Part shown: piece by piece, positions 32,659 to 43,502 of the stretch | Numbering within the stretch: position 1 is the stretch's first letter | How the letters are laid out: the number at the start of each line of letters is the position of its first letter | Assembly: GCA_963556695.1 (NCBI GenBank) | Contig: CAUWAG010000010.1 | Coordinates: forward strand, 992,001 to 1,056,000 | DNA length: 64,000 bases | Origin: Anthostomella pinea | Taxonomy: Eukaryota; Ascomycota; Sordariomycetes; Xylariales; Xylariaceae | Direction of reading: 5' to 3' | Program-made: the position numbers and the translations under genes | Notes under the pieces: model-generated | Told to the model about the DNA's origin: nothing | What the model saw: the letters and a program-made list of their open reading frames with translations, nothing else | Database searches by the model: none

Positions 32659-33033
32659 GCTGCTTTTAAAGCTTTTATAAAGCTTTAAAGCTAGCCGCGA
32701 ATATTGAGGCTAGTAAATTATATATAGTTATGTAGCTAGTACGGCTATATTAGATACTTGAATTTTGGTTTTATTAAACTTTTTTTGGTAATTTAATTAA
32801 TGTTTAAGTTTAAATTTTATAACTTAAAAGCTTTATTAAAGTTCGTAATAAATACTTTAAAATAGCTGCTTTTAAAGCTTTTATATAGCTCTGAAGCCAG
32901 CTGCGGGTATTAAAACGTAAATACGGTCCCATGGCTAATACGGCTGGTACAGCTGTATTAATTACCCGAAATTTTACCTTGTTAAACTTAATCCGGTAAT
33001 TTTAATAAAGTTTAAATGTAATTTTTATAACTT
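32659..33033. repeat. Diverged direct repeat of about 170 bp
   Basis: Units at about 32659-32825 and 32865-33033 both start GCTGCTTTTAAAGCTTTTAT and end TTTTATAACTT. Between these ends they align throughout, with many differences that are mostly C/T or G/A. That is the pattern left when RIP mutates a duplicated sequence on both strands. Confidence 0.65.
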
Positions 33034-33339
33034 ATATTTAAATAATTTTAATTTTTATAAAAAGCCCTTATATTTAATGAATATTATTCTTTATAGAACG
33101 TAAGCTTTTATGAAACTTGATTAAAATATTAAGAAATGCTTAGCTTATATACAACCTGGTTACTAACGTTTAAAAGGTCGAAAAACCTAGTTTTAAACTA
33201 CTTATAACTTAACTAGGTTTAATTATATAGATTAAAGAAATATAAAACTTCTTAAAAAATTATAACCTTTATTTAAAGATACTTTCATCGGAATTTTAAA
33301 CTGCAAATTTAAAATGACGATTTAAAAAAAATTCCGGAG

Positions 33340-34110
33340 TATTAGTCTGTGCGTTGCTACCAGAAAATGTGTGGCAATGAACTAAGTCGGAGTCTTAACT
33401 GAACCTCGGTTTTTCGGCCCTCTGAACGCAAGCGTTCAGAGGGGGCACTTGGTCCGAGCATCCTCTAGTAAGCGTGAATGATTCAACTTAGACCACTTAA
33501 TTCTGCAGCCAAAGCCCAGGGTAAACCTCGGTTGGATAACGCTGTTCAGCGATGTTTGCTCGATTTCACTCATCATTGGAGCTCACGACGCAAGGGACCA
33601 GTGCCGCCGTCTCCGAACGTTGGGACTGTGATGGTGGCCGGGGAAGGACACGCCGATCTTCAATCGGTGCAAGGCGTCCAGCGCTTCTTCTCCGCCTGGC
33701 TCGGCATCACACAATGCCACAGACTTGGACCCCATTACTTATTGGTCGCAGCGACGGATGTTGGCCGGGAAAAGACGCCTTCCGCCAATGGCGTAATTTT
33801 CGTCCTGAGGACGGCATACGCGGCAGGCCTCCTTAAACAACATCCCCGCCAGGTCGTGTCTATTCCATCCAGTCCTCACATGGCAACAATGGCAACACGT
33901 TCCATGGCGATGCACTCACTGGATATCGTGGTGTTTCGGGGTGGTGATTGGAGGGACTGGACTGCTTTACCGCCCAGTCTGCGAGTCCCCATTGGCTTGG
34001 TGTTTCTCCTTGCCTCCATAAAACACAGTGACCTCCCTCAAACGACGCCCCGTAGGGGCGTCGGCGTGCCCCGTCCGGGGCCCTCGGCCACGCGTTATAG
34101 TTTAAGTACT
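33340..34110. other. GC-normal block with strong hairpins inside AT-rich island
   Basis: About 760 bp of ordinary GC content interrupt the AT-rich sequence. A 12-bp perfect hairpin lies at 33418-33443 (CCCTCTGAACGC, loop AA, then its complement). Near the right end GACGCCCC/GGGGCGTC and GCCCCG/CGGGGC form two more. A 212-codon plus-strand frame (33478-34116) covers most of it, but its protein has no motif I recognise and may be chance. No clear terminal repeat or target duplication was found. It may be an unknown non-autonomous element or a captured host fragment. Confidence 0.5.
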
Positions 34111-34650
34111 TACTAACTACATTTAAGTAGTGTGGGTACCTTTTTACGAGGCTTTGAAAGAAAGACCGCGATATTTTTATTTTAAAGTAACCTTTTATAT
34201 AGTTATTATAGTATGAAATAAAAGTTATATAATTTATATAATTGTTAACCCTTTAATTATTATAACGAATAATCGCAATAAATATACTTTACATAGTTTT
34301 AAATCTTTATTTTACTTATTTAATATATATATATACTTTTATATAAAACGATAATTATATTTCTTAAATACAATTAGAATTAAAATTATATATATAGCCT
34401 TTTAAGTATATATAGATAAATCATACTACTAGTAAATAACTATATATGATACGAAAGGCTTAAAAAGTATCATTAATTAGATTAAACCGTATTATTTTTT
34501 AACAAGTTATAAATTATAAATTAAACACGTAGCTATTAATTAATAATGTTAGTTAATATACGGATATATTACATAGCAGCCTTAAAGTTATAATTATAAT
34601 AGTAATTACGTGATAAGGTTATATATAAGCTGCTTAAAGAATAACTATCC
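34111..34650. repeat. AT-rich island 2, right part
   Basis: RIP-like AT-rich sequence without genes; it ends sharply at the inverted-repeat element at 34654. Confidence 0.7.
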
Positions 34651-34653
34651 CTT

Positions 34654-34751
34654 AGACTGCCAGGCGGCTTGCTACGCTTAACTAATAAAATCATCTGAAA
34701 ATATGGGTCCATTTTCTGTACATCCTAATACTTCAGGCTGCCTGGTAGTCT
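34654..34751. mobile_element. MITE-like inverted-repeat element (98 bp)
   Basis: The left arm AGACTGCCAGGCGGC (34654-34668) and the reverse complement of 34737-34751 agree at 13 of 15 positions; both mismatches are G/A transitions. A smaller internal palindrome, GAAAAT..ATTTTC, lies in the middle. The left arm also occurs by itself at 14331-14345, beside the other AT-rich island. Size and shape fit a miniature inverted-repeat element; no target duplication is certain. Confidence 0.55.
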
Positions 34752-35322
34752 GAGCTTTTTTCAGGTAAGTTTCCCTTGCGTCTTCGACTTAAGCGCCCGC
34801 AATGGCCTGAATCGGGACCTGCATTGCAACGTCCTGGCCAATGTGCGATCTCCTGCACCCTCTGCCAGCAACTCTCGTGACCCCAACTCCCTTTCGACCC
34901 CGGCGGCTGGCCTGCTCACTGGCCTATGTCATGCACCCCAAGGTGCATGGGCGCATCGCTCATCGCTCTATTCGCAATCATGTAGGGGACGGGAGGTATC
35001 ACCGGCGATGCTATCCTTAGCACCACACACGCCAGAGCAGCGCTTCGGCTGGCAATGCTCTATGTATGCGCGATACCTCTCCATTCACTTGATGAAGCGG
35101 TTAGCTGCCATATTCATTCATATTCGTCGTGTTTCGCCCTCGGTCCCAGTAGGTCAGGTCCGTGTTCTGTTGGTATCTCCTCGAAGTTTGGTCTTGTTTA
35201 GAGTACTTCTTTCCTTGCTCGCCTCCTTTCTCTTTCGACGTACATTGTTCAGACGCTTTCCCTTCGTGGCTGTTTCGTCGATCCTGCGAAAGCCGAAACG
35301 AATCAGCACTTCATCCGCCATA
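34752..35322. promoter_or_regulatory. Upstream region of the four-helix membrane protein gene
   Basis: The membrane protein frame stays open upstream to 34843, but that part lacks protein-like order and is more likely leader and promoter. Pyrimidine-rich tracts (CTTTCTCTTTCG and TCCTTGCTCGCC, around 35210-35240) precede the chosen ATG, as is common at fungal promoters. Confidence 0.4.
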
Positions 35323-36077
35323 ATGTCTTTCGATACCAAGGTTCAGGTATCTACCTCCAACTTCGAAGTCGACTCCCACGACCAGTTCTGCCAGAAACAA
35401 CAGAAACAAGTCCGTATGGCCGACAGCGCGCGGGTCAGTCTCACTATTCTTGCGCTGCTGTGCGGCCTCACCACCCTTGGCACTTCCGGACACACCCTTA
35501 CCGTATACAATGCGACTCACCTCGCGAGCGATTTCAATTTACCTCTATGGCCTGAACACTTCGATCTTCGACCATCGATAACCTTGGTGGTGGGCAGTGC
35601 TATTGTGGTTTTGACCAACATGGTCTCTTTGCTCTTCAGCAAGGTCCAGATGGTGAGTGCACTTACCATATGCGCCGTGAGGATTGTGACATTATCAGGC
35701 CATTAAGACAATGCTGACCTGTGTCTCTGCTCCAGCTCCGGGACCGTACTCTCATCCATACCTCGTTGACTTTCGTCGCCCCTTTCGTTGGCTTCGCGGC
35801 TGTCATGACCAGCATGATCTTCTTCTATGCAGTAAACGCATCCACCACCGTCGACACACTCCAGGGCTGGAGCTGCCGCTGGGACTACGCTGGCATGAGT
35901 ACCAAGCCTTATTTCGGCACCTTGTGCAAGGAGAGCCAGACGGCCCTCTACCTTTCGGTTTCTCTGGTGCCTCTTGAGCTGATCGTCCTCACCATCGCTG
36001 CCTACCAGATGGTCCTGGAGAGAAAGGCAAGCGCACTCATACCATCTCGCAAAACCAGCAGCCCGGCGTTGTCGTAG
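35323..36077 (+). CDS. Four-helix membrane protein, unknown function
   Basis: Exons 35323-35652 and 35736-36077 give 223 residues. A short hydrophilic N-terminus is followed by four likely membrane helices: around VSLTILALLCGLTTLG, ITLVVGSAIVVLTNMVSLLF, LTFVAPFVGFAAVMTSMIFF and LYLSVSLVPLELIVLTIAAY. The loop between helices 3 and 4 has two Cys (GWSCRWDYAG and GTLCKES) that could form a disulfide, and NAT/NAS sequons suggest that the loops lie outside or in the lumen. The layout recalls tetraspan or MARVEL-like proteins, but I cannot name a family. The C-terminus after ERKAS is low-complexity; a further exon with an unusual donor is possible. Confidence 0.7.
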
Positions 36078-37564
36078 GACAAACGTGGGTAAGGGCGTGG
36101 GGATGAGGGGCCGTTGCAGGACTAGATACGCCCAGTCGCATGTTGAGGCTGGGGATGATGGGAAGCCGTATCCAGGCGGCCGTGGATTGCAAGGCATGGT
36201 CAAAGGAGAAGATTTACCTTGGGGGATTGAGGTATCCCTGTATAGTAGCTGTAACGGAGCACTTGGAAGCGACTGGCGCAGAATGCAGCTTATTTCAATC
36301 AACTTCGGTGCCTGGCTACCACCTGAAGAGTCGAGGTCCGATATGGGTAAGGACAATACTCGTCTTGTGTGAGGGTCTCCCCCAAACCTGACTGCCCTGG
36401 TCTGCTCGAGTCGTACCAGACCGCCAGTCTCGGATGCGCCGCGATAGATTGGCATGTGTCAAATCGACCACCGCATAGCGGCGGCAAGCTGCAGCAACCG
36501 CTCTGGCCAGTCTTTCTTTTCTCACTCACGGCCACAACCTCTTTATTAGGGAGATAGGGAGACAAGATTCGCCGTGCCGCTCGCTTCCCGGTCCATGGCA
36601 TACCGGCAGGAGCCGGTGTCAACTGCCATTTCTCCGCCTACGTTGTTTCGGACGATGCCAGTTTCCTGATTGATGTCAGCAGCGAATCGCAACAATGGCC
36701 ACTTCCCTCGCACAGACACGTTGTACTGTTACCAGAACCGATCGTGGTCATCATCATGTGTTCTGTCCTCTTGTGTTCTGGCTGGCCCCCCGCCGTCGGA
36801 GTGCTACATGCAAAGCGCAGCCACAATCTAGAGGGCGGAAGAGGTGTTACGATGGTATTACATGATGGTATGAGAGCCTGAGACTTGGAGTTTCGAGGAC
36901 AGCTTTTGGATCCGAGATGCTGACGCAATGAAAAGAAACCAGGTACATGTAGGAAGGCGCTGCTTGCGCACCTGCAGTTTCTGACTCACATTGAGAAGGT
37001 ACTTGTTGGCCAATCGATAAGGTCAATGGGGGGATTCATTCAATGTTCATCTTTTTTCCATCCAATGTTGACAGGTGAGCATTTCCTTCCACGGATGGCT
37101 GCCCTCCCCAATTTTCCACCCACTCGCTGCGGTTACGCACTTCCATCAAGCAAACGCTTTTCGACCAGGCGTCCGCCCACCTTACCCGACCGCATTTCGT
37201 TCGTATCTCATCAAGATTACGCCTGCTAGTTGGAAGTCTGGCATTGTCCATTTTCCGACAGTCGCTGGTGGGATAAAAAGTCCAGCCCTTCAACACCCAC
37301 ACCAACGACGACCCTTACCCTTCTCCAAGGCGCCTAGAGATAACGAGACCATACTACTACAGGACAGCTCGAAAGCTCCTGCGGCACTGACATCTCGTAG
37401 TCAACTCGAGGAAAGCATCGAGTCGTGTGCCGGTAGCTTCTTGCCCTCTACAGCAATTGGCGCTCGCAACGTCGACTTCACCAGCATCCCGCAACCAATT
37501 TAACAGGCTAACTGCAGCTCCTGAGCCACCAACAACACTGCCAGGACTCTTTTCGTGAAGCATC
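36078..37564. other. Intergenic stretch
   Basis: About 1.5 kb without a recognisable gene. The 3' end of this stretch should be the leader of the MIF-like gene. Confidence 0.5.
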
Positions 37565-38747
37565 ATGCTTGGTAGTGCTCCTCGGTCGCCGCAAGCATCG
37601 CCTGCTCATGCGAATATGGGTGGTCCAGCTTCTCCGACGGCCAAACCTCCTGGCGCGAACCCGGCCTCTTCTACTGCAAGCCCGTCATTTGCGCAAAGAA
37701 AGGCAAATCTGTCCCGGTCGTCGAACTCGAATAGCTTTGAAGGAACCCAGATCATGCGAGACATTGAACGCTTACCCCCCGCCGATAATTCGACTTCTAA
37801 GAAGTCCCACGTGCACCCATCTCTCAGCATGAGGACGAGCGCATACTTCGAGAACGAGTTCGGCCCGGCGAACAGGGACGCAGACTCGAATAGAGAGCGC
37901 ATACAAAACGAAGCTATGGTCGTGGCGGAGCTGAGGACGAATGTCATTGTAGGACTCCTTTGCAACCCTTCAGATAGGGCGAAGACTAGCTAACACCTCC
38001 TGCAGATCAAGGATGAGTTCACTTTCATCACAGACCTTTCCTACCACATGTCCAACAGATATCAGCGGCCAGTATCCTCCATCTCCGTCACCCTGACTCA
38101 CGGTAGCTGCATGATGTTTGGCGGGTCTTTCGACCCGGCCTATACACTGGCTATCTACGCACTCCCGTGTCTAGTCCAACCAGTTACCAACCGGAGAAAC
38201 GCTGCCCTCATCCAGCGACATCTGCAAGAATCGCTGGCCGTGAAACCATCCAGGGGTTACATCCGCTTTGTGGCAACCCCGGAAGAGAATGCTGCCACCG
38301 GCGGCAAGACAGTTGCAGCCGAGATCGACGAGCTGAATAAGAGAAGTACCGATCAGGAGGCAGCCATGTCTAGGAAAAAGTCCAAGCCTGGGCGGAAGCT
38401 CAGTGCTAAGGTAGTGCACCCATTTGAAGAAACCGGTCCACCAAGCTCGTGGGATTCGTAGCTAACACCGGACGCAGTCGTTCGGGAACTTCAGGTCGCC
38501 TTCGACGGCCAATCTCACCCAAAAGGTGCCAACACCGCCGCCGAGCATCCCGGGCGAGACTACCCGAATCGCAACTATTCCAGAGGTCCCGCCTACACCA
38601 CCCGCAGACGACAAGCTAGGCGAGCTCGTTGAACACAAGCAAGAGAAGCGTGCATCACGCAGAAAAAGTATCAAGTTCGCTTTGTTCGGTTCTAGGTCGC
38701 AAGCTGGAGATGGGAGGCGCCTCAAGACGTCGGAGACCGACCGCTGA
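37565..38747 (+). CDS. MIF/tautomerase-domain protein
   Basis: Exons 37565-37948, 38006-38410 and 38478-38747 give 352 residues. An N-terminal Ser/Pro-rich tail of about 125 residues precedes a macrophage migration inhibitory factor domain (PF01187 type): DEFTFITDLSYHMSNRYQRP, then SSISVTLTHGSCMMFGGSFD, LPCLVQPVTNRRNAALIQRH and SRGYIRFVATPEENAATGGK. MIF proteins are trimers that usually use an N-terminal Pro for tautomerase activity. Here the domain is embedded behind a long tail, so no free Pro1 is available and tautomerase activity is doubtful. The C-terminal part is Pro-rich and basic (PTPPPSIPGE, then KRASRRKSIKFALFGSRS). The fused architecture looks fungal; the function is unknown. Confidence 0.85.
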
Positions 38748-41406
38748 AGCTGGGTGGCCCAAATATTGGCATACATTGCGTACTAGCCGCAGTCGTGGTC
38801 ATCATAGGTATTAGTCATTCCGCTGCCCATGAGCCGGCACCAAGATACTCATTACTTGTTTGGCGAAGTCACGTCGCCATATACGGATGATCCTACGGCT
38901 CTACGGATTTATGTTGCGTACCTACTTGGCTCGATGGAGGGTCAGTTGCAGCTATAGTTGATCGACATTGCCTGCGAAATAGGCACAGACCGAGGTTTAT
39001 CAATAACGTTTTGCGACTACAATGATGGATGAGGTTGCATGGCACTGACGAAGTGTGCAACAGGCAATGCTGGCCAGTTATCCTCTGCCATGATGTGAAG
39101 GCTTGTTATCACAGCATCAAGTACCAATTCAAGATCTTGGGCCAGTTTGCGGATGCCAGAAAAGCACCCTCACAAATTTATACCCACTGGCTTCAAAGGA
39201 GGTAAAAAATTGCGGTGTTAGCCGACTAGGCTAACGCATAGGCAGTCGTGTATAGAAAATAGAAGATGGTGTGTCTACATGCCCCTTCTCTTACAGCTCT
39301 CCATCTTGCTCGCTGGTGGATCTACAGCCTGCTTCGGGAGAGACTCTCGCTTTAGGTGATCCTTGCGAGTCGTCAGCTTGCGTTACCACTTACGCAGCTG
39401 CATTGATATACGGTGTAACGATTGTGACCTGTCGAGAAGGCCCGAGGTAGGCTTCCGCCAGTTATTTCTGTATTTGCAGAGGGATCGGCTAGCATACCTG
39501 TCAGTGTGGGTGATACTATATCAGGCTTCATAAGAGTTTGTTATCAAGGATGATTGTCTTCGAAGTCGAAGGTGAGGATTCGTGATGACCAGAAAGGGCA
39601 AGCGTATGTGGTATGCAGATGCAACTTAAGGAAGTCTGTAACCCTTGGGGCAACTTACTATGCAATGCCCAGTGCAGCGCAACAGGTGGTCACAGCGTCC
39701 GCTGGGTTCATCAAGCAGCCTTGCATGCTGACTTTCTACTCTTTTAGATCTCTACAAGTAGACAGTTTAGAGGGTTAGAAACGAAAGCTCCTGGGATGAA
39801 GCACAAGATGTACGGTGATAAGGGGCTCCGATACACCTGGCGCCAATCTCCGGCAGCTGCCAGCTATGTGCCACCCCTCAGGGCCCCACTCTCACCAGAA
39901 AGCTGTTGTAAGGTTCCTGAGACCTTCGCAACCGGAGCAAACATAAGCGATCGATATTTTCGCATTGAATGGCTACCATCATACATTGCAGTGCCGTGTC
40001 TCACGTTTCTACGATCGAGCTTCTGCATCAACGACGACTGACGGTTCTATCTCGGTCCTTTGGACAATCCCTCAAGCTCGAGTCTGTTCATCACGGTTGA
40101 CCTTTCGGCATACGAGAAATCAACCCAAGCGTCGCGACACGCGTAAATCACCATCTCGGTACCTACGTGCCCACCCGGTAGATCTGCCGGGAGAACCTGC
40201 CGGACCCGTCCGAGCGATCCGTCGCCTGTTGTTCCCAAAGCTTGTGCTTGCGAGCCGACGCGTCTACTGCGTACGCCCCGAGCCAGTAGAACGCCGCGGC
40301 GCAATCAGTGTGACGGCTGAGGTGAGTCAGCCCAGCCTGTTGGAACTGCTGCCGCGCAATGATTCGACGGCCGATACAGCTGACTCACAATCCATCGTCA
40401 CAGGAGCCATAGACGACAGACGATCGCTGGCCTGTCTCAGAGTCGCCAATTCTTCATCGTCAAGGCCGCGGGGGAGGGGAGGACCGGGCCATCGCGTTTG
40501 ATAACCCACCAAACAGTCGGCCCCGGACTCTGGGAGTTGGGAACGTTGTGATTCGCAAAAATGGAGGTGAGACAGATTTTCTTTCACCGTGGACAACTCT
40601 TGCGTCGCTTTACATGAATTGCCATCTTTCCTGCTTACGGACCGGTCTGGCATTGCCGAGTGGCACAGATATACACCGCCTCGATATCGAGGGATCATTG
40701 TCGACATTGTTCAAGAAGGTAATCAGCTCATTTGCGCCGAAGTCCGAGCACGTTGTCCTCACCGCCAACGTTGCTCTCTTCATCCTATCAGCCGCTCTAC
40801 TGCGCATCCGCCACAACAATCCTAAGTATAGTCAGTACTAGGTAGACACGGGATGCGGTGGCCCAAGCTCGAGGACGACCGGGTTCACTTGCGAGCTGAG
40901 CTTCTGGGAGGATTCTCCGTTGACGTGTTTGTTGTGCGACGGTGAGATCAGCAAAGAAAACCATCTCGCATTTCCCGCCGAACCACGGAAGCGACATGCC
41001 TCTTTACGACTGACCCGGTCATCACGCACCGTGGCCTGTTCCCAACAGCGTGTTTGACGTGCACCCGAGGATTCGACCCTCAACTCCTGCAATTATCCCG
41101 TCCTCATATTCCGTGAGCCTCTCTCAGACCTGATTTCGCCTTCCCGATCCCGCGGATTCGGCAATCTCGTTTGCAGATTGGCTGCTCGCCAATCTCTGGA
41201 TGTGCCGACAACTGCAAACCAAAACCCGGTAGTCGAAGTCGTTGGTAGTTCCTGGGGAAAACGTCTTGGCATCGCTTCCAGCGCGATGAATCAGGGAGGA
41301 GAGTTGTCTTCAAATAAAGGGCATCTGTGTCCCTAGCACCTCGCCTTTGATTGACCTGGACCAGCGTCTTGTGCAGCTCTGGCTTGATCACTTCTTGCGT
41401 GCCACT
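38748..41406. other. Long intergenic region upstream of gtr2
   Basis: About 2.7 kb of normal composition without a gene I can support. A 178-codon frame at 39965-40501 (+) and several shorter ones look like chance frames. The final few hundred bases should hold the gtr2 promoter and leader. Confidence 0.45.
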
Positions 41407-42699
41407 ATGTCTTCTCGACTTCGCGGTCGGGACATCCTCCACGGGCAGGATGACGATGCGCAGTCTTCGCAAGCGCAGCCTGGTGCTGCTTTGAGTCCGG
41501 CTCAACAGAATCTAACGCGCGTATTTGAACAGAACCGACATAAGCAGCAGAAGCAGAATGGCGCGAAAGCGCCCGAGCAAGCTCCCGAGGCATCGACAAA
41601 AGGAAAACCTAGATTGCTTCTTATGGGCCAGAGAAGGTGCACTGCCTCCTTTCTTTTTGATATCACGAAGCTAACCTTCGGGGCAGGAGCGGCAAATCGT
41701 CCATTTCGAGTGTGGTCTTCCATAAGTTACCACCTAGCGAGACACTGTTTCTCGAATCAACAGCACGCATCCAAAAGGACTCTATGCCGTGAGTGCACTG
41801 GAGCAGCCCTTCAGAGACGTCCCGTTAACCACAAAATCCGCAGCTCGTTCATGGATTTCCAAGTATGGGATTTCCCTGGTCAGATCGACATATTCGAAAA
41901 CCCGACGTTTGACATTGACGCTATGTTCGGAGAGATCGGGGCTTTGATCTGGGTCATTGATGCCCAGGACGATTACATGGAAGCTGTGGCCCGTCTGAAC
42001 GTGACCATATTAAACCTTCAGCGGTCATATCCAAACATTAAGATCGAGGTGTTCATACACAAGGTGGACGGCCTTTCGGACGACTACAAACTGGACATTC
42101 AGCGAGATATCACCATACGTATTCAAGACGAGCTCTCGGATCATGGGTTTGAGAATGCTCCGGTCACGTTTCACCTGACCAGCATATATAACCACAGTAT
42201 CTTCGAGGCCTTCAGTAAGGTGATCCAGAAACTGATACCCCGGCTGGGCATACTCGAGGCTATGCTGACCAACCTCTGCCGTACCTGTCGTTTCGAAAAG
42301 GCTTACCTATTCGACGTGTTGTCCAAGATATACATCGCTACAGATAGTGCGCCGGCGGACATGGCCAGCTACGAAATCTGCTCCGACTACATCGACGTCA
42401 TCATTGACGTCACGGAGGTGTATGGGGGCTGGCAACGATCGCCAAGGTACCGCGAGAATCTCGAAGGGCCCCCGTGGAACCAGAAGCTGGAGGACCAGGT
42501 GGCGACAAATTGGGCAGAGAGCTGTATGGTGCTCAGTGACGGGAACAAGCCGATCATGCTGCGCGAGGTGGACAAGTATCTAGCATTGGTCGCGATCATG
42601 AAGGAGGACAGCTACGACAAGATGCCGCTTGTCAACATGAACGTCGAAGTCGTGGTCCAGGGGTTGAAGGACTTCTTCGAGATTACGAAGTCGAAGTAG
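41407..42699 (+). CDS. gtr2: Rag-type small GTPase, Gtr2 (RagC/D) subunit
   Basis: Exons 41407-41636, 41687-41788 and 41844-42699 give 395 residues. After a Gln-rich N-terminal tail comes [17 protein letters not shown], the P-loop; the first intron falls inside it (after the second base of an Arg codon). [14 protein letters not shown] is the G3 region, [20 protein letters not shown] fits the G4 position of Rag proteins (HKVD), and [20 protein letters not shown] is conserved in RagC/D. The second half is the roadblock-like dimerisation domain. Gtr2 pairs with Gtr1 on the vacuole and signals amino-acid supply to TORC1 through the EGO complex. [20 protein letters not shown] separates it from Gtr1. 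The ATG at 41407 is preferred over an in-frame one at 41347. Confidence 0.93.
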   Translation: MSSRLRGRDILHGQDDDAQSSQAQPGAALSPAQQNLTRVFEQNRHKQQKQNGAKAPEQAPEASTKGKPRLLLMGQRRCTASFLFDITKLTFGAGAANRPFRVWSSISYHLARHCFSNQQHASKRTLCRECTGAALQRRPVNHKIRSSFMDFQVWDFPGQIDIFENPTFDIDAMFGEIGALIWVIDAQDDYMEAVARLNVTILNLQRSYPNIKIEVFIHKVDGLSDDYKLDIQRDITIRIQDELSDHGFENAPVTFHLTSIYNHSIFEAFSKVIQKLIPRLGILEAMLTNLCRTCRFEKAYLFDVLSKIYIATDSAPADMASYEICSDYIDVIIDVTEVYGGWQRSPRYRENLEGPPWNQKLEDQVATNWAESCMVLSDGNKPIMLREVDKYLALVAIMKEDSYDKMPLVNMNVEVVVQGLKDFFEITKSK

Positions 42700-43502
42700 A
42701 GGAACTAGGCGGGATGGGAGACTCAACGGCGTTTAAGGATAATTCGTATAATCACACGCGCCGGCAGGAGAGAGATAGGGTTCTGGATTGGACTGGCAAA
42801 CCGATATAATACATAGCTTCTGCATTCTGCATCCGGGAGTCCCCATGCTTGAGCATGAATAGTGCTGGTACTGGTAACCACGCTTTAGGTGCAGTTGTGA
42901 GGGAATGGATGCCAATCATACATGGGTACGAGTATTAATTCAACTGGATTTGCAGATGACAGTTCCCCACTCTCACAGCCTGGAGTCGGATTTTGTTTGA
43001 TCAAGGGGACGTGTTGTTCTCTTACAGCGGTGACGCAAAGGCAATTCGTACACCTGCTGCCAGCTGCCAGCTCGTGTCGCATCAAGCGGACTTCGGTTTG
43101 ACCAATCACAAGGGGCAACTCGGGTACGTGGGGTGGTCGACCAAAGAGCGTTGAGACTACGGTACGAGCATCGAGACCGATCGTGACCTGGAATCATCAT
43201 CAAAACTCTCATTGCAGGGCCTTCGAGAGATGGTACTTTCTTAATCTTTATATTTCGGCTTCGCGTTGGATTAGTGCATCTTGGGGTGGTTTGAGTACTT
43301 ATAAGGGCGTCTTGTGAAACTGACCAAGCCGTTTCCATCTTCTATGCCGACTTCCATTTGTGACCTCGCCTTCGAGCATCGGATCACTGCGTGTATTGAG
43401 ACTGGGCCCCGTCAAGCTGGACGATATCAGAGGCTTGAACGCCGCCTTGTTCCAAGACCTGTGAGGGGTCCCAATTGAGTAACAAGGCCAAAATAAACCA
43501 TC
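42700..43502. other. Intergenic stretch
   Basis: About 800 bp between two same-strand genes; no gene or repeat is recognised. Confidence 0.5.

Noticed and set aside
33478..34116. 212-codon frame as a transposase or recombinase gene
   Set aside because: No DDE, tyrosine-recombinase, Rep/helicase or reverse transcriptase motif is visible, so it is kept only as part of an unknown block.
27960..34650. AT-rich island as a mitochondrial insertion or centromere
   Set aside because: No mitochondrial gene fragment is readable, and the nested elements and transition-biased repeat differences are better explained by RIP of old transposons. Centromere identity cannot be judged from sequence alone.
39965..40501. 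178-codon plus-strand frame
   Set aside because: Arg/Ser-rich without order or domain; no supporting exons.
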